A DNA stretch of 64,000 nt from Streptomyces griseorubiginosus (GTDB lineage: Bacteria > Actinomycetota > Actinomycetes > Streptomycetales > Streptomycetaceae), in the NCBI RefSeq assembly GCF_017614965.1, contig NZ_WVUG01000003.1, forward strand, positions 1-64,000, given 5' to 3'. The position numbers and the translations under genes are program-made. The notes below the pieces were generated by a model. That model was not told where the DNA came from, did no database searches, and saw only the letters and a program-made list of their open reading frames with translations. Positions 51,202-61,991 of this stretch are shown here, piece by piece. Each line of letters opens with the position of its first letter. Positions within the stretch are counted from its first letter, which is position 1.

Positions 51202-51570
51202 ATGGACCGTGAGCGACTGCACGAGGAGCCGGTCTCCCTCGAGATCAGCGGATGCAGCAAGGAGGACGCACGGATCGTCTTCGACACGCTGTGCGCGTGC
51301 TTCGAGTCCGACCGGGGCGCCGACGAGGTGCCGCAGCAGCTGCACGAGACGCGGCCGATGGTGTGGCTCGGCACGTTCGAGGTGACGGACGCGCACGAGT
51401 GTCCGGTGCCGACGCGGCTGTCGTCCTCGGTCGAGTTGGACGCGCAGGGGGGTTACTGGGCGATCGAGCGGCTGCGCAGCACGTTGGAGCCGTTGTTCAC
51501 GGTGCGGGATCTCTCGTCGGCCTCCGGCGACCAGGAGCGTGAGCTGCATGTGATCTTGGAGGGTCGCTGA
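51202..51570 (+). CDS. small protein of unknown function
   Basis: A 122-residue acidic protein with three cysteines in CSKEDARIVFDTLCACFES and a C-terminal ERELHVILEGR. The ATG at 51202 has GAGGAGCG upstream; an ATG at 51184 is also in frame. Codon use is typical of the genome. No family recognised; it lies alone between a secreted protein and fadH. Confidence 0.7.
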   Translation: MDRERLHEEPVSLEISGCSKEDARIVFDTLCACFESDRGADEVPQQLHETRPMVWLGTFEVTDAHECPVPTRLSSSVELDAQGGYWAIERLRSTLEPLFTVRDLSSASGDQERELHVILEGR

Positions 51571-51611
51571 GCTTCGGCCCCTGCGGAGCCGCTGAGGTTC
51601 GGCCCTCCTCC

Positions 51612-51633
51612 TTTGTGCAACTAGTTGCACAAA

Positions 51634-51654
<21 letters not shown>
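51612..51654 (+). promoter_or_regulatory. fadH promoter with perfect 22-bp palindromic operator
   Basis: TTGTGCAACTAGTTGCACAA, extended by one T and one A, is a perfect palindrome at 51612-51633. Its right half contains TTGCAC (51625-51630), which with CTACAA/TACAAA 17-18 bases later (51648-51654) makes a sigma-70-type promoter. A regulator bound here would block RNA polymerase; the PadR gene downstream is the likely one. Confidence 0.8.
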
Positions 51655-53700
<2,046 letters not shown>

Positions 53701-53720
53701 AGCCTCCCTAGGATGTGCCC

Positions 53721-54272
53721 ATGTCCCTCCCGCACGCGATCCTCACCGCCCTGCTCGAGAAGCCGTCCTCGGGGCTGGAGCTGACCCGCCGCTTCGACCG
53801 GTCGATCGGCTACTTCTGGTCGGCTACGCATCAGCAGATCTACCGCGAGCTGGGGAAGCTGGAGGCCGACGGTCACATCCGGGCGCTGCCCACCGAGCAG
53901 CCGGCCCGCGGGCAGAAGAAGAGCTACGAGGTCCTGCCCGCGGGACGCGCCGAACTGGCCCGCTGGACCGCCGCCTCCCAGGACCCCAGGCCCCACCGCG
54001 ACACGCTGCTGCTGCGGCTGCGCGCGTCGGCGGTGGTGGGGACGGAGGGCATCGAGGCCGATCTGCGCCGCCATCTCGAGCTGCACCGGCGGCAGTTGGC
54101 GGAGTACGAGGAGATCGAGAAGCGCGACTTCCCGCCCGGCCGGGACACTTGCGAGGACAAGCTGCGCCACCTGGTCCTGCGGGCGGGCATCGAGCTGGAG
54201 ACCTTCTGGACCCGGTGGCTCACCGACGCGCTGGAGGAGTTCGGCGAACTGCCGGACTCCGGCCCGGCGTGA
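53721..54272 (+). CDS. PadR family transcriptional regulator
   Basis: A 183-residue PadR regulator with the N-terminal winged helix LPHAILTALLEKPSSGLELTRRFDRSIGYFWSATHQQIYREL (53724-53850) and wing KKSYEVLPAGRAEL, then a C-terminal helical Vir_act_alpha_C-type domain. It follows fadH by 20 bp in the same direction and is the likely regulator of the TTGTGCAA palindrome ahead of fadH, making an autoregulated pair that senses an aromatic or fatty-acid ligand. ATG 53721 is favoured; GTG 53715 is in frame. Confidence 0.88.
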   Translation: MSLPHAILTALLEKPSSGLELTRRFDRSIGYFWSATHQQIYRELGKLEADGHIRALPTEQPARGQKKSYEVLPAGRAELARWTAASQDPRPHRDTLLLRLRASAVVGTEGIEADLRRHLELHRRQLAEYEEIEKRDFPPGRDTCEDKLRHLVLRAGIELETFWTRWLTDALEEFGELPDSGPA

Positions 54273-54284
54273 GCCCGTTGGCCC

Positions 54285-54833
54285 TCAGAGGCGGTACGGC
54301 TTCGAGCGGCGGCGCAGGAACCAGCCGGACGCGATGACGCCCGCCCCGACCAGCGCGCCGCCCACGCCCAGCGTGACCGGGCCGTAGTCCTTGACGGCAC
54401 CTCCGAGACCGCCCATGACGCCGCGGGACGGCGAGGAGGTGGCGGAGATGGTCGGCGACGAGGGGGCCGCGACGATGATGGACTGCGTGCCCGCGGTGGT
54501 GTTGTTGAAGGAGCACATCACGATGACGGTGTAGGTGCCGGGGCTCACGCCCTGCCACGCCGCCGACTGCTGGCTGGTCGTCCCGGCGAGCGCCACCTGG
54601 CGCCCCTGGGCGAAGTTCGACTGGCTGCTGTTGAGCAGTGAGGCCGTGCCCCACATGCCGCTGCTGCTGGTCTGGTTGCACACGGTGGTGGTCACCGAGA
54701 CGGTCGAACCGCTGGTGCTCACCGAGATGCCCGTCCCCACCGCCGAGGCGGACGGGGCGGCCAGGGCCAGGGGCAGCGCGGCGACGGCCGCCACCGCCAG
54801 GCCGGAGCGGATCGGAAGCTGGGAGTTGCGCAT
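54285..54833 (-). CDS. cell-wall-associated secreted protein with C-terminal anchor
   Basis: A 182-residue protein: signal peptide (residues 1-33, MRNSQLPIRSGLAVAAVAAL, cleavage ASA-VG), a Ser/Thr-rich beta-domain (ISVSTSGSTVSVTTTVCNQ, paired cysteines in VCNQ and VMCSFNN), and a C-terminal helix (GPVTLGVGGALVGAGVIASG) with an RRRSK tail, arranged like a sortase-type or membrane-anchored envelope protein, without a clear LPxTG. Function unknown. Confidence 0.72.
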   Translation of the reverse strand: MRNSQLPIRSGLAVAAVAALPLALAAPSASAVGTGISVSTSGSTVSVTTTVCNQTSSSGMWGTASLLNSSQSNFAQGRQVALAGTTSQQSAAWQGVSPGTYTVIVMCSFNNTTAGTQSIIVAAPSSPTISATSSPSRGVMGGLGGAVKDYGPVTLGVGGALVGAGVIASGWFLRRRSKPYRL

Positions 54834-54989
54834 CAGGACTGCCCTCCGGCGGCACGGTCGGCGGTACATCCCTGGTGCCGCCGAGGGTCGGGGAACACCC
54901 GTGCTGCCTCAGGGGCAGCCAATGCGCCCCGGGTCCACCGCGCATGCGGACGGCCCCCGCTCAGGTGACGGATTCCTTCGTCCGGCCCA

Positions 54990-55964
54990 TCAGCCGGTCG
55001 TCACGGTCCGCTCCGCCGAGAACCCGCCCCAGGTCCCGTCGGGCAGCCGTGCCCGGATCCGCACCCGGTGGCTCACCCCCGCCTTCCGGCCCACGTAGAA
55101 GGAGTACGACGCCCGTTCGCGCGGCGCGTTCGCGCCGTACACGAGCGAGGTCGCCGTCCGCCCGTCCAGCAGGATCTGGTACTCGCCGACCACGCCGTCC
55201 GTGCGCGGCGGGACCCAGGACAGGTCCAGGAAGTACGCGCCGTCGGCGCGGTGAGCGGTCACGCCGAAGCCGGTGGGCGCGGTGCCGCGGCCGTCGTCCG
55301 TGCCGGGAGTGGTGAGACGGACGGCGGGCCCGGGCGGGGAGAGGTTGTCGGCCGCGTCGCGGGCGCGGACGGTGAAGACGTACCGGGTGCCCGGCCGCAG
55401 TCCGGTGACCACGGTCGCCGTCTGGCTCCCGCCGACACTGTGGATCTTCGCGGACCCCTGGTAGACGTCGTACGACAGCACGGCCGTGTCGTCCCTCGAC
55501 GCGGACCAGGCCAGCTGCACCTCCCGGCCGCCCACCGCCCGTCCGCTGGTCCGGCCCGGGCGGGTCGGCGGGGTGTCGTCGGCCGGGACGGCGGCGGGAG
55601 TCGTCGCGCGGACCTCCCCGCTGGGCGGCCCGAGGCGGCCCTGTGTGTCGCGCGCCCGCACGGTGAAGACGTACATGGTGGACGGCCTGAGCCTGGTGAC
55701 GTCCACCATGTGCTCGGAAGCGGGCACCTCCGCTGCCTTTGTGGTGCCCCGATACACCTCGTACGCGCGGACCCGGGGCTGGGCGGACACCGCGTCCCAC
55801 ATCACGTGCACACTGCTGGAGCTGCCCGCCGCCGCGGTGACACCCCCCGGAGCGCCCGGCGCCCGCCCTTCGTCCCCGTCGCCGCCCCAGCCGCAGGAGC
55901 AGACCAGGACCAGGCCCGCTATCGGCGCGAGGAGCCGGCGGGGGAGTACGGCGGCACGTGGCAC
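54990..55964 (-). CDS. putative lipoprotein with fibronectin type III domains
   Basis: A 324-residue protein from GTG 55964, which has GGGAGGCG seven bases upstream. A lipoprotein-like signal ends at VCSC. Two clear FnIII domains follow (APGGVTAAAGSSSSVHVMW...YEVYRGTTKAAEVP...YVFTVRARDTQG; and SGRAVGGREVQLAWSASRDD...YDVYQGSAKIHSVG), then a third beta-domain (LDLSWVPPRTDGVVGEYQILLDG). Streptomycete FnIII domains accompany secreted polysaccharide hydrolases; this protein has no catalytic domain. It is divergent from a GH75 gene. Confidence 0.75.
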   Translation of the reverse strand: MPRAAVLPRRLLAPIAGLVLVCSCGWGGDGDEGRAPGAPGGVTAAAGSSSSVHVMWDAVSAQPRVRAYEVYRGTTKAAEVPASEHMVDVTRLRPSTMYVFTVRARDTQGRLGPPSGEVRATTPAAVPADDTPPTRPGRTSGRAVGGREVQLAWSASRDDTAVLSYDVYQGSAKIHSVGGSQTATVVTGLRPGTRYVFTVRARDAADNLSPPGPAVRLTTPGTDDGRGTAPTGFGVTAHRADGAYFLDLSWVPPRTDGVVGEYQILLDGRTATSLVYGANAPRERASYSFYVGRKAGVSHRVRIRARLPDGTWGGFSAERTVTTG

Positions 55965-56341
55965 GGCTTCGCCTCCCGGAGGACAGGTCGGCAATGGTCC
56001 GTACCAATATGACGCTGTTGTTGCAGGTACATCAAGAGGGCGTCGTAGCGGCACGGGTGGTGACGTGGGCCCGTGGCCGTTACGTATGCTGAAGGTCCTC
56101 GCGGCTGAACTCTCCTTGGGGGACGGTGAGTTCATGCCGGTGGCGCGGAACGCTGTCGTCGCTGATCCCGCGCCGGACGCGGGTGGCCGGGCGGCCGGAG
56201 CCGACGCGGGCTCAGGTGCCCGGCCCCTGCCCGGACTTCGGGGCGTGCGCCGTACGGCCCCTCAGCGGTAGCCGCACGACCAAAAGGGCAACACATTGGG
56301 CTGAGTGTCCGTCAGTGTTCCCCAGGAGAGGGTCCCTCATC
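55965..56341. other. 377-bp divergent gap between FnIII lipoprotein and GH75 genes
   Basis: No gene is evident. Near the FnIII start lies TGGTCCGTACCA (55995-56006), an inverted repeat resembling DasR and chitinase-promoter boxes. The rest contains ATG-rich plus-strand stretches without a consistent reading frame. TACGTATGCT around 56086 could belong to a promoter. Confidence 0.5.
55995..56006. promoter_or_regulatory. DasR/chitinase-box-like inverted repeat
   Basis: TGGTCCGTACCA differs from the DasR core TGGTCTAGACCA at three central bases and matches the first six bases of the direct repeats in Streptomyces chitinase promoters (TGGTCCAGACCT). It sits 31 bases from the FnIII start and about 335 from the GH75 start. 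Confidence 0.35.
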
Positions 56342-57037
56342 GTGCGTGTCCCGTCGCTGACGCCGGCCGTGGCCTGCGCCGCTCTGCTCGCCCTGGCCGC
56401 GCTGCCCGCGGCCCGGCACGGCATCGCCGAGGAGCCCGTCGCCTCGCGTGAGGGTGAGGTCGGGGCCGCCGACCTGCTGGCCAAGGTGCGCCACTGCGCC
56501 CAGATCTCGCGCGGCCGCTACCGCAGCGACGAGGGCGCCCCGGCCACCGTCCCGGTCTGCGCCACACGGGACGCCGTCTTCTGGAAGGCCGACCTGGACA
56601 TCGACTGCGACGGCCGGCCCGGCCCGCGCTGCAACCGCCGTACCGACCCGCTGTTCTCCGCCGCCACCGCCTTCCAGCAGTCCGACGGCCGTCATCTGAG
56701 CGCGGAGAGCCTGCCGTACATCGTCGTGCCGGCCGTGAGCCGTATCTGGAACCACGGGGATCACGGGGTGCGCGGCGGTTCTGTCGCCGCCGTCGTCTAC
56801 CGCGATCGGGTGCAGTACGCGGTCGTCGGCGACATCGGCCCCCGCGGGATCATCGGCGAGGCCTCCTACGCCACCGCACGGGGCCTCGGCATCAGCCCCG
56901 ATCCGCGCGGCGGCGGCGCGGCCTCCGGTGTCACCTACATCGTCTTCAAGGACTCGCAGGTCAAGCCGATCGAGGACCACGCCGCCGCCGTCGCCACCGG
57001 ACAGCGGCTGGCGCGGCTGTTCGTACGGGGCGAGTGA
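56342..57037 (+). CDS. secreted GH75 chitosanase
   Basis: A 231-residue protein of glycoside hydrolase family 75. GTG at 56342 has GGAGAGGG upstream; an N-terminal signal peptide (VPSLTPAVACAALLALAALPA) follows. The catalytic region holds the family DLDIDCDGRPG motif with the essential aspartate, DPLFSAATAFQQSDG, YIVVP, and VVGDIGPRGIIGEAS with the second acid. It cleaves chitosan endo-wise outside the cell, releasing glucosamine oligomers. Confidence 0.88.
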   Translation: MRVPSLTPAVACAALLALAALPAARHGIAEEPVASREGEVGAADLLAKVRHCAQISRGRYRSDEGAPATVPVCATRDAVFWKADLDIDCDGRPGPRCNRRTDPLFSAATAFQQSDGRHLSAESLPYIVVPAVSRIWNHGDHGVRGGSVAAVVYRDRVQYAVVGDIGPRGIIGEASYATARGLGISPDPRGGGAASGVTYIVFKDSQVKPIEDHAAAVATGQRLARLFVRGE

Positions 57038-57044
57038 CCGGGCG

Positions 57045-57806
57045 TCAGACCGCCGACCAGCCGTCGTCCACGGGCAGCACCACGCCGTTGATGTTGCTCG
57101 CCGCGTCCGAGGCGAGGAACACGATGGCGGCGGCCTGCTCCTCGGGCTGGGCGATACGGCCGAGGTTGACGAAGTGCGGGCCGAGCGCGGCCGGTCCGTG
57201 CGCGGCCTGGTCGGCGTCCACCGCGATGTTGGTCGCGGTGCCGCCCGGGGCGATGGCGTTCGCGCGGATGCCCTGCTTGCGGTACATCACCGCGAGCGAC
57301 TTGGTGAGCCCCACCACCCCGTGCTTCGAGGCGGTGTAGGCCGCGCCCGCCGCGCTGCCGCGCAGACCCGCCTCCGAGGCGGTGTTGACGACCGAGCCCC
57401 GGCCCGCCGCCAGCATGTGCGGCAGCACCGCCCGCGTCAGCAGGAACGGCGCCGTCAGGTTGATCCGGATCACCCGCTCCCACTCGGTGTCGCTCACGTC
57501 CGCGAGCGCCGACATACGGTCCATGATCCCGGCGTTGTTCACCAGGACGTCCACCCCGCCGAACCGCTCCACCGCCGTCTCGGCCACCCGGTCGACCACG
57601 GCCTGCTCGCTCAGGTCGCCCACGACGGCGACCGCGGTGCCGCCCGCCTGTTCGATGTCCTTGACGGTGGCGTGCGCGCCCTCCTCGTTGAGGTCCGCGA
57701 CCAGGACCCGGGATCCCTCCGCCGCGAAGGCCAGGGCGGTGGCGCGCCCGATGCCCGAGCCCGCTCCGGTGACTATGACGCTTCTTCCGTCGAGTCCGCT
57801 GGCCAT
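57045..57806 (-). CDS. short-chain dehydrogenase/reductase
   Basis: A 253-residue classical SDR. Cofactor motif TGAGSGIG, NNAGIMDR, catalytic serine in NTASEAGLRG, and YTASK (YxxxK) followed by PGGTATNIAV. The start at 57806 has AGGAG six bases upstream. It is divergent from a TetR gene, with an extended inverted repeat between them, so the TetR likely represses it. Its substrate is not predictable. Confidence 0.9.
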   Translation of the reverse strand: MASGLDGRSVIVTGAGSGIGRATALAFAAEGSRVLVADLNEEGAHATVKDIEQAGGTAVAVVGDLSEQAVVDRVAETAVERFGGVDVLVNNAGIMDRMSALADVSDTEWERVIRINLTAPFLLTRAVLPHMLAAGRGSVVNTASEAGLRGSAAGAAYTASKHGVVGLTKSLAVMYRKQGIRANAIAPGGTATNIAVDADQAAHGPAALGPHFVNLGRIAQPEEQAAAIVFLASDAASNINGVVLPVDDGWSAV

Positions 57807-57862
57807 GGGGTGCTCCTGTTCGTTGTGCGGTGCGGGTCGCCCGGTGGGGCTGGGCCCACCAT

Positions 57863-57895
57863 ACGACTTAATGTCGGCGAGTGACATAAAATCGT
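57863..57895. promoter_or_regulatory. 33-bp inverted repeat between SDR and TetR genes
   Basis: ACGACTTAATGTC (57863-57875) and GACATAAAATCGT (57883-57895) are inverted with 11 of 13 positions paired around a seven-base centre, in an AT-rich stretch between the divergent starts. This is a good TetR operator. Confidence 0.75.
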
Positions 57896-57938
57896 GGTGG
57901 AGAATTCCGGAGAACCGATCACGGAGCCGGAGGAACAC

Positions 57939-58577
57939 ATGACCGCAGCCCGCGGACGCATGGGACGACCGCCGCTCACGGAGGAGCGCAAGGCGGAGAT
58001 CCGGCTGGAGATCGCCCGGGCCGCGGTGGACCTGTTCGTCACCCAGGGCGTCGCGGCCACCACCGGCGAGCAGATCGCCCAGGCCGTGGGCGTCTCCGCG
58101 CGGACCGTGTGGCGCTACTTCCCCAGCAAGGAGGCCTGCGTACGGCCCCTGTTCACGGCCGGCATCCACATGCTCGCCGCCCGTCTGCGGGAATGGCGGC
58201 CCGGACAGCCGCTGGAGGAGATCTTCGCGCCCGAGTACACGACGGACCTCCAACTCGTCGCGGGCCCCGACCGGGCCACCGTGGGGGCGCTGGTACGACT
58301 GACCCGAACCGAGCCGGGGCTACGGGCCGTCTGGCTGCAGACGTACGACGAGGCCGAGCCGGCGTTCGCCGGTGCCCTCGCCGAGCGCGCCGGGCTGCCG
58401 GCCGGTGATCTGCGGCCGGTCATCCAGGCGGCGATGTTCAACGCGGCGCTGCGGGCGGCGGTCGAACACTACGCCTGGCACACCGCGGACACGGAGCCCG
58501 ACCTCGCGACGGCGGAGGCCGAGCTCCTGGCCACCCTGCGCACGGCCCTCAAGGTGGCGGCGGGCGGCCTCAGTTGA
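57939..58577 (+). CDS. TetR/AcrR family regulator
   Basis: A 212-residue TetR. HTH near residues 20-60 (FVTQGVAATTGEQIAQAVGVSARTVWRYFPSKEACVRPLF, 58035-58155). The C-terminal domain is of the MftR-like type. GGAGGAA is seven bases before the ATG at 57939. It is divergent from the SDR and close to a 33-bp operator. Confidence 0.88.
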   Translation: MTAARGRMGRPPLTEERKAEIRLEIARAAVDLFVTQGVAATTGEQIAQAVGVSARTVWRYFPSKEACVRPLFTAGIHMLAARLREWRPGQPLEEIFAPEYTTDLQLVAGPDRATVGALVRLTRTEPGLRAVWLQTYDEAEPAFAGALAERAGLPAGDLRPVIQAAMFNAALRAAVEHYAWHTADTEPDLATAEAELLATLRTALKVAAGGLS

Positions 58578-59106
58578 GTCCCTCCCCGGTCAGACGCAGG
58601 CGCATCCGCACGTAGTCGGCGCCCCCGGGCCCGGGCCGGTGATGTCCGTCCGGCCGCCACCCGTGCCGCACGTAGAAGCCCTGGGCCCGGCTGTTGCGCG
58701 CCCAGGCCTCCAACACGCCGGTCGTCAGCGCCGCGTCACGCAACAACCGCACGAACTCGCCGTGCAGCCGGCCGCCGACGCCCTGGCCCCAGGAGCCCGG
58801 ACGGACATGGATCTGGTAGAGCTGGCCCACGGTCGCCGCGTCCACATCGGGTTCGTAGGGAGGCCCCGCCATCAGGATCCCCGCCAGCTCGCCCGCCCGT
58901 TCGGCGCAGACCACGGTCATGTCGTCGGCCCGCACGGCCCGCAGCCAGCCCTCCCGCCGACGGGCGTACGCCTCAGGGGAGTCGAGCTCTGCCGTCGGCA
59001 CTCCGCCCGCCGCGTAGTAGGCGGTACGGGCCTGGGTGTGCAGCTCGGTGATCGCCTCCACGTCGTCGACGTCCGCGGTCCGTAAGAGGGTCTGAGTACT
59101 GGTCAT
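58570..59106 (-). CDS. GNAT family N-acetyltransferase
   Basis: A 178-residue GNAT: TADVDDVEAITELHTQARTAYYAAGG at the start, QIHVRPGSWGQGVGGRLHGEFVRLL containing the acetyl-CoA loop (QGVGG), and NSRAQGFYVRHGWRPDG near the end. Its 3' end overlaps the tetR stop by a few bases (58570-58577). Substrate unknown. Confidence 0.88.
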   Translation of the reverse strand: MTSTQTLLRTADVDDVEAITELHTQARTAYYAAGGVPTAELDSPEAYARRREGWLRAVRADDMTVVCAERAGELAGILMAGPPYEPDVDAATVGQLYQIHVRPGSWGQGVGGRLHGEFVRLLRDAALTTGVLEAWARNSRAQGFYVRHGWRPDGHHRPGPGGADYVRMRLRLTGEGLN

Positions 59107-59119
59107 GATCGGTTGTCGT

Positions 59120-59530
59120 TCAGGCCTTCCGGTAGGTGTACGCCTCCGCTGCCGCCGCCTCGACCGCTGCGAGGTCGGCTCCGGCCGCCGCCGTGACGAC
59201 CGCGGCCACCGCGCCCTCCACGAACGGCGCGTCCACCAGACGGGTGTTCGCGGGGAGTTCGTCGCCCTCGGCGATCAGCGCCTTCACCGTGAGCACGGCA
59301 CTGCCGAGATCGGTGAGCACCGCCACCCCGGCGCCCCGGTCCACGGACGCGGCCGCCGCGGCGATCAGCTCCGCGCTGGTGCCGAGACCGCCGCCCTCGG
59401 TGCCACCCGCGGGGGCGACCGGCACCGACGTCCCGCCGCCCGCCAGCCCCTTCGCCAACTCGGCGACGGACGCGGCCACTTCCGCGCTGTGCGACACCAG
59501 CACGATCCCGACCGTCTTGTCGTCACTCAC
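59120..59530 (-). CDS. dhaM: PTS-dependent dihydroxyacetone kinase, phosphoryl donor subunit DhaM
   Basis: A 136-residue EIIA-man-like domain. The phosphorylated histidine is H14 in GIVLVSHSAEVA. GGLGTSAELIAAA and VLTDLGSAVLTVKALI are other family blocks. It takes phosphate from the PTS protein HPr and passes it to ADP bound on DhaL. It lacks the extra HPr and EI-like domains of E. coli DhaM. It overlaps dhaL by eight bases. Confidence 0.92.
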   Translation of the reverse strand: MSDDKTVGIVLVSHSAEVAASVAELAKGLAGGGTSVPVAPAGGTEGGGLGTSAELIAAAAASVDRGAGVAVLTDLGSAVLTVKALIAEGDELPANTRLVDAPFVEGAVAAVVTAAAGADLAAVEAAAAEAYTYRKA

Positions 59531-60122
59531 CGGCCGCCTCCGCGAGCGCCGCGATCAGCAGCGCCGACGAGGTGGCGCCGGGGTCCTGGTGGCCGACGCT
59601 GCGCTCGCCCAGATAGCTGGCCCGGCCCTTGCGGGCCTGCAACGGCGTCGTCGCCAGCGCACCCTGCTCGGCCGCCGACCGGGCCGCCGGGAAGCCGTCG
59701 TCAAGCGCGTCCACGGCCGGCACCAACGCGTCGATCATGGTCTTGTCGCCCGGTGCGGCACCCCCGAGCGCCATCACCGCGTCCACCCCGGCCCGCAGCG
59801 CCTCGGCCAGCTGACCCTCGTCGACCTCGGCGGCATCGCCCAGCGCCTTGCCGGTGCGGCGCAGCAGTGTGCCGTACAGCGGCCCCGAGGCGCCGCCGAC
59901 GGTCGAGATCAGCTGCCGTCCCGAGAGCGTCAGGACAGCACCGGGGGTCTGGGGCGCCTCCTTCTCCAGCGCCGCGATGACGGATTTGAAACCGCGCTGC
60001 AGATTGGAGCCGTGGTCGGCGTCCCCGATGGGCGAGTCGAGGGCCGTGAGCCGCTCCGCCTCGCGGTCGACGGACGCGGCGGTCGCCGTCATCCAACGGC
60101 GGAAGAACTCGGCGTCGAGCAC
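59523..60122 (-). CDS. dhaL: dihydroxyacetone kinase nucleotide-binding subunit DhaL
   Basis: A 199-residue all-helical DhaL. The Mg-ADP binding aspartates are in DSPIGDADHGSNL; the phosphate-binding block is TVGGASGPLYGTLLRR and GDKTMIDALVPAVDAL, then VGHQDPGATSSALLI. The bound ADP acts as a fixed cofactor rephosphorylated by DhaM. It is the second gene in a dhaKLM operon. Confidence 0.92.
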   Translation of the reverse strand: MLDAEFFRRWMTATAASVDREAERLTALDSPIGDADHGSNLQRGFKSVIAALEKEAPQTPGAVLTLSGRQLISTVGGASGPLYGTLLRRTGKALGDAAEVDEGQLAEALRAGVDAVMALGGAAPGDKTMIDALVPAVDALDDGFPAARSAAEQGALATTPLQARKGRASYLGERSVGHQDPGATSSALLIAALAEAAGE

Positions 60123-60168
60123 TGGATCTCCTTGCGTGGTAGGTACGTTGACACCCCGGCCCGGCGTG

Positions 60169-61161
60169 CTACATCCCCCAGCGCAGCCCCGGCGTCTTCA
60201 CCGGCGCGTCCCAGAGGCGGAGCAGCTCCTCGTCGACCTGGCACAGGGTGACCGAGGCACCCGCCATGTCGAGGGAGGTCACGTAGTTGCCGACCAGGGT
60301 GCGGGCGACGGCCACACCGCGCTGGGTGAGCACCCGCTGGACCTCGGCGTTGAAGCCGTACAGCTCCAGCAGCGGGGTCGCGCCCATGCCGTTGACCAGG
60401 ACGAGGACCGGATTGCGCGGGGTCATGTCGTCCAGGATCGCGCCCACCGCGAACTCGGCGATCTCGCCGGACGTCATCATCGCGCGCCGCTCCCGGCCGG
60501 GTTCGCCGTGGATGCCGATGCCCAACTCCAGCTCACCGGGCGGCAGATCGAAGGTGGGGCTGCCCTTGGCGGGGGTGGTGCAGGCGCTGAGGGCGACGCC
60601 GAAGCTGCGGGAGTTCTCGTTGACCTGCCGGCCGATCGCCTCCACCCGCTCCAGCGGCTGGCCCTCGTCCGCCGCGGCGCCCGCGATCTTCTCCACGAAC
60701 AGGGTGCCGCCTACGCCGCGCCGTCCGGCCGTGTAGAGGCTGTCGGTGACCGCCACGTCGTCGTTGACCAGCACCTTGGCGACCTGGATGCCCTCGTCCT
60801 CGGCGAGCTCGGCCGCCATGTCGAAGTTCAGGACGTCACCGGTGTAGTTCTTCACGATGAACAGCACACCGGGGCCGCTGTTCACGGCCGCCGCGGCCCG
60901 CGCCATCTGGTCCGGCACCGGGGAGGTGAACACCTCGCCCGGGCAGGCGGCCGACAGCATGCCGGGGCCCACGAAACCGCCATGCAGCGGCTCGTGCCCC
61001 GAGCCGCCGCCGGAGATCAGGGCGACCTTTCCGGCCACGGGGGCGTCGCGCCGTACGATCACCCGGTTCTCCACGTCGACCGTCAGCTCGGGATGGGCCG
61101 CCGCCATGCCCCGCAACGCGTCGGCTACCACGGTTTCCGGAACATTGATCAGCATCTTCAT
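60169..61161 (-). CDS. dhaK: dihydroxyacetone kinase substrate-binding subunit DhaK
   Basis: A 330-residue DhaK. Substrate is held by a hemiaminal with the histidine in GIGIHGEPG; the glycine-rich SGGGSGHEPLHGGFVG and FIVKNYTGDVLNF are signatures. With DhaL and DhaM it phosphorylates dihydroxyacetone for glycolysis. The ATG at 61161 has AGGAGGAA upstream; the operon order is K-L-M. Confidence 0.94.
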   Translation of the reverse strand: MKMLINVPETVVADALRGMAAAHPELTVDVENRVIVRRDAPVAGKVALISGGGSGHEPLHGGFVGPGMLSAACPGEVFTSPVPDQMARAAAAVNSGPGVLFIVKNYTGDVLNFDMAAELAEDEGIQVAKVLVNDDVAVTDSLYTAGRRGVGGTLFVEKIAGAAADEGQPLERVEAIGRQVNENSRSFGVALSACTTPAKGSPTFDLPPGELELGIGIHGEPGRERRAMMTSGEIAEFAVGAILDDMTPRNPVLVLVNGMGATPLLELYGFNAEVQRVLTQRGVAVARTLVGNYVTSLDMAGASVTLCQVDEELLRLWDAPVKTPGLRWGM

Positions 61162-61246
61162 GGGTTCCTCCTGGTGAGACGCGCGTCCGGCTCCTGGGCC
61201 CGTACTGCTGCCACTCTCGGAAGTATCCGCGCTCGGAGGGCGAAGG

Positions 61247-61845
61247 TCACGTGGACGGCGGGATCCCGCTGCGTCCCGGGGCCGGGAGGCCGTCTCCGTG
61301 GGGCGCGAGCCGGTCCCACTCACTGCCCCAGGACTCGGCCCGCCGCCGGTCCGGCAGGCACCGCCCGGCGGCCCCGGCCCCGAGGACCAGCCCGGTCACG
61401 CCGAGGGCGGCACCGGCTCCGAAGAGGACGGCCTCGGCGAGCGCCTCGGTCGGCCCCGGCGGTTCGGCGGTCAGGTCACCCCGGGGTTCGTCCAGACGAC
61501 GACATGAGACCCGGCGGTACGGCCCGCGTCCACCAGCGCCGTCCCGGTTCGTGCGGGCCGGCCCGCGGGCGTCCAGCGGACCGTCACCAGGGCCCGGCGG
61601 GAGGTCTGTGAGGCCCGGGGCGCGTCCGTGAACAGAACGGCCTGAACGGGGGCGCGCTCGGCACGCTGGCGGGCGAAGACGTCGGCGGCGGACCGGGCCG
61701 CCATGAACCCGGCGAAGGTGCCGCCCACCGCGACGATCAGCCACACGGCCAGCACCAGCCAGGCCTCCAGAACGTCGTCGTGCCGCCGCAGCGGGTTGGC
61801 CCGCCACCGCCACAGCCACCGACTGGTCCGCCCGTGTGCGCGCAT
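61247..61845 (-). pseudogene. Rv1733c-family membrane protein, frameshifted
   Basis: The N-terminal two-thirds (61845 down to 61471) reads RWLWRWRANPLRRHDDVLEA, a membrane helix, and the outer domain, then stops early (VVVWTNPGVT-stop). The rest of the protein continues in another frame: LTAEPPGPTEALAEAVLFGAG, second helix and the usual ESWGSEWDRLAP end. One base missing in the CCCCGGGG run at 61479-61486 would explain it, as restoring a C gives NPRGDLTAEP. It is either a pseudogene or a base-calling error. The intact relative is at 41294-41887. Confidence 0.8.
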
Positions 61846-61991
61846 CGGCCGCACCTCCCTCTCGTCACCACCTGCACGGTGGCAGCCGGGGAACGCGGTG
61901 CGGGATGGGCCGACCAGGGGCGGGTGCGGGGCCGACCGGAACCGGTGGCGAGATGCGGATGGGCCGATCGGGCCCTTTCGCGGACCGTCGG

